From positions 1 through 64,000 of the forward strand of contig DAIDGU010000070.1 of the NCBI GenBank assembly GCA_027459785.1: DNA of 64,000 nt, read 5' to 3'. This document shows, piece after piece, positions 63,952 through 64,000 of this stretch. Under the pieces are notes generated by a model. That model saw only the letters and a list, made by a program, of their open reading frames with translations, was not told the DNA's origin and did not search any database. The translations under genes and the position numbers were made by a program. Position 1 is the first letter of the stretch, and each line of letters starts with the position of its first letter. Origin of the DNA: Ktedonobacteria bacterium. Lineage in GTDB: Bacteria; Chloroflexota; Ktedonobacteria; Ktedonobacterales; JACDGC01.

Positions 63952-64000
63952 ATGTACGACTATCTGATCGTGGGAGCCGGCTTCGCCGGCAGCGTGTTGG
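63952..64000 (+). CDS. glf: UDP-galactopyranose mutase (start only; runs off window)
   Basis: Sixteen codons are visible: MYDYLIVGAGFAGSVL, the FAD-binding dinucleotide loop that opens UDP-galactopyranose mutases (GxGxxG). The enzyme converts UDP-galactopyranose to UDP-galactofuranose. The gene follows a glycosyltransferase by 13 bases, a common pairing. The identification rests on this short, very characteristic start and on context; the rest lies outside the window. Confidence 0.75.
   Translation, partial: MYDYLIVGAGFAGSVL

Overview
The window is GC-rich bacterial chromosome. It most resembles Chloroflexota: the ribosomal gene order is infA-rpmJ-rpsM-rpsK-rpsD-rpoA-rplQ-truA-rplM-rpsI, the ribonucleotide reductase is class II with several inteins, an F420-type nitroreductase fold is present, and there are KGG stress proteins, an unlinked CheB and many dispersed palindromic repeats. 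This placement is an inference from gene content and order; no rRNA is present to settle it.

Layout. 1-5.4 kb: a KGG stress protein, two small membrane proteins, priA and a GNAT acetyltransferase. 5.4-9.8 kb: tRNA-Gly(TCC) and dnaE on the minus strand, then an antitoxin-like gene abutting an inverted PIN-toxin remnant. 9.9-25.6 kb: HMG-CoA lyase, a secreted dimethylformamidase-like protein, and a tightly packed exopolysaccharide operon (epimerase, Wzz-like protein with a degenerate kinase domain, flippase-ligase fusion, five GT4-type glycosyltransferases, one acetyltransferase), ending in a YHS protein. 26-27.4 kb: an MFS transporter. 27.6-33.4 kb: the ribosomal protein/RNA polymerase alpha operon on the minus strand, with a clear terminator. 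33.5-36.7 kb: a lone phage-terminase-like gene and a xylulokinase. 37.4-42.1 kb: an MmpL-type transporter, a holin-4-like membrane protein and a PIN-TRAM protein. 42.7-53.2 kb: radA with one intein, a deazaflavin-type nitroreductase, and nrdJ with three inteins. 53.3-64 kb: a second KGG protein, a GT2 plus flippase-like pair, a frameshifted TIR-WD40 gene, a SRPBCC pseudogene, an SCP2 protein, a CheB-type methylesterase, and a second envelope-sugar locus (GT4, Ser/Thr kinase, GT, start of glf).

Two themes run through the window. First, selfish elements sit inside essential genes: four inteins occupy the RadA P-loop and the NrdJ active-site region, and intergenic palindromic repeats have been absorbed in frame into priA and an MmpL-type transporter. 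Second, envelope polysaccharide synthesis is spread over two loci. The most distinctive observations are the third NrdJ intein, which ends in Lys-Gln next to the predicted radical cysteine, and the phased TAT(A/C)TAGTA repeats at the nrdJ promoter. Others are the in-frame repeat insertions, the enlarged bL17 protein and the flippase-ligase fusion. Nothing was computed by database search; family assignments rest on recognised motifs and context.
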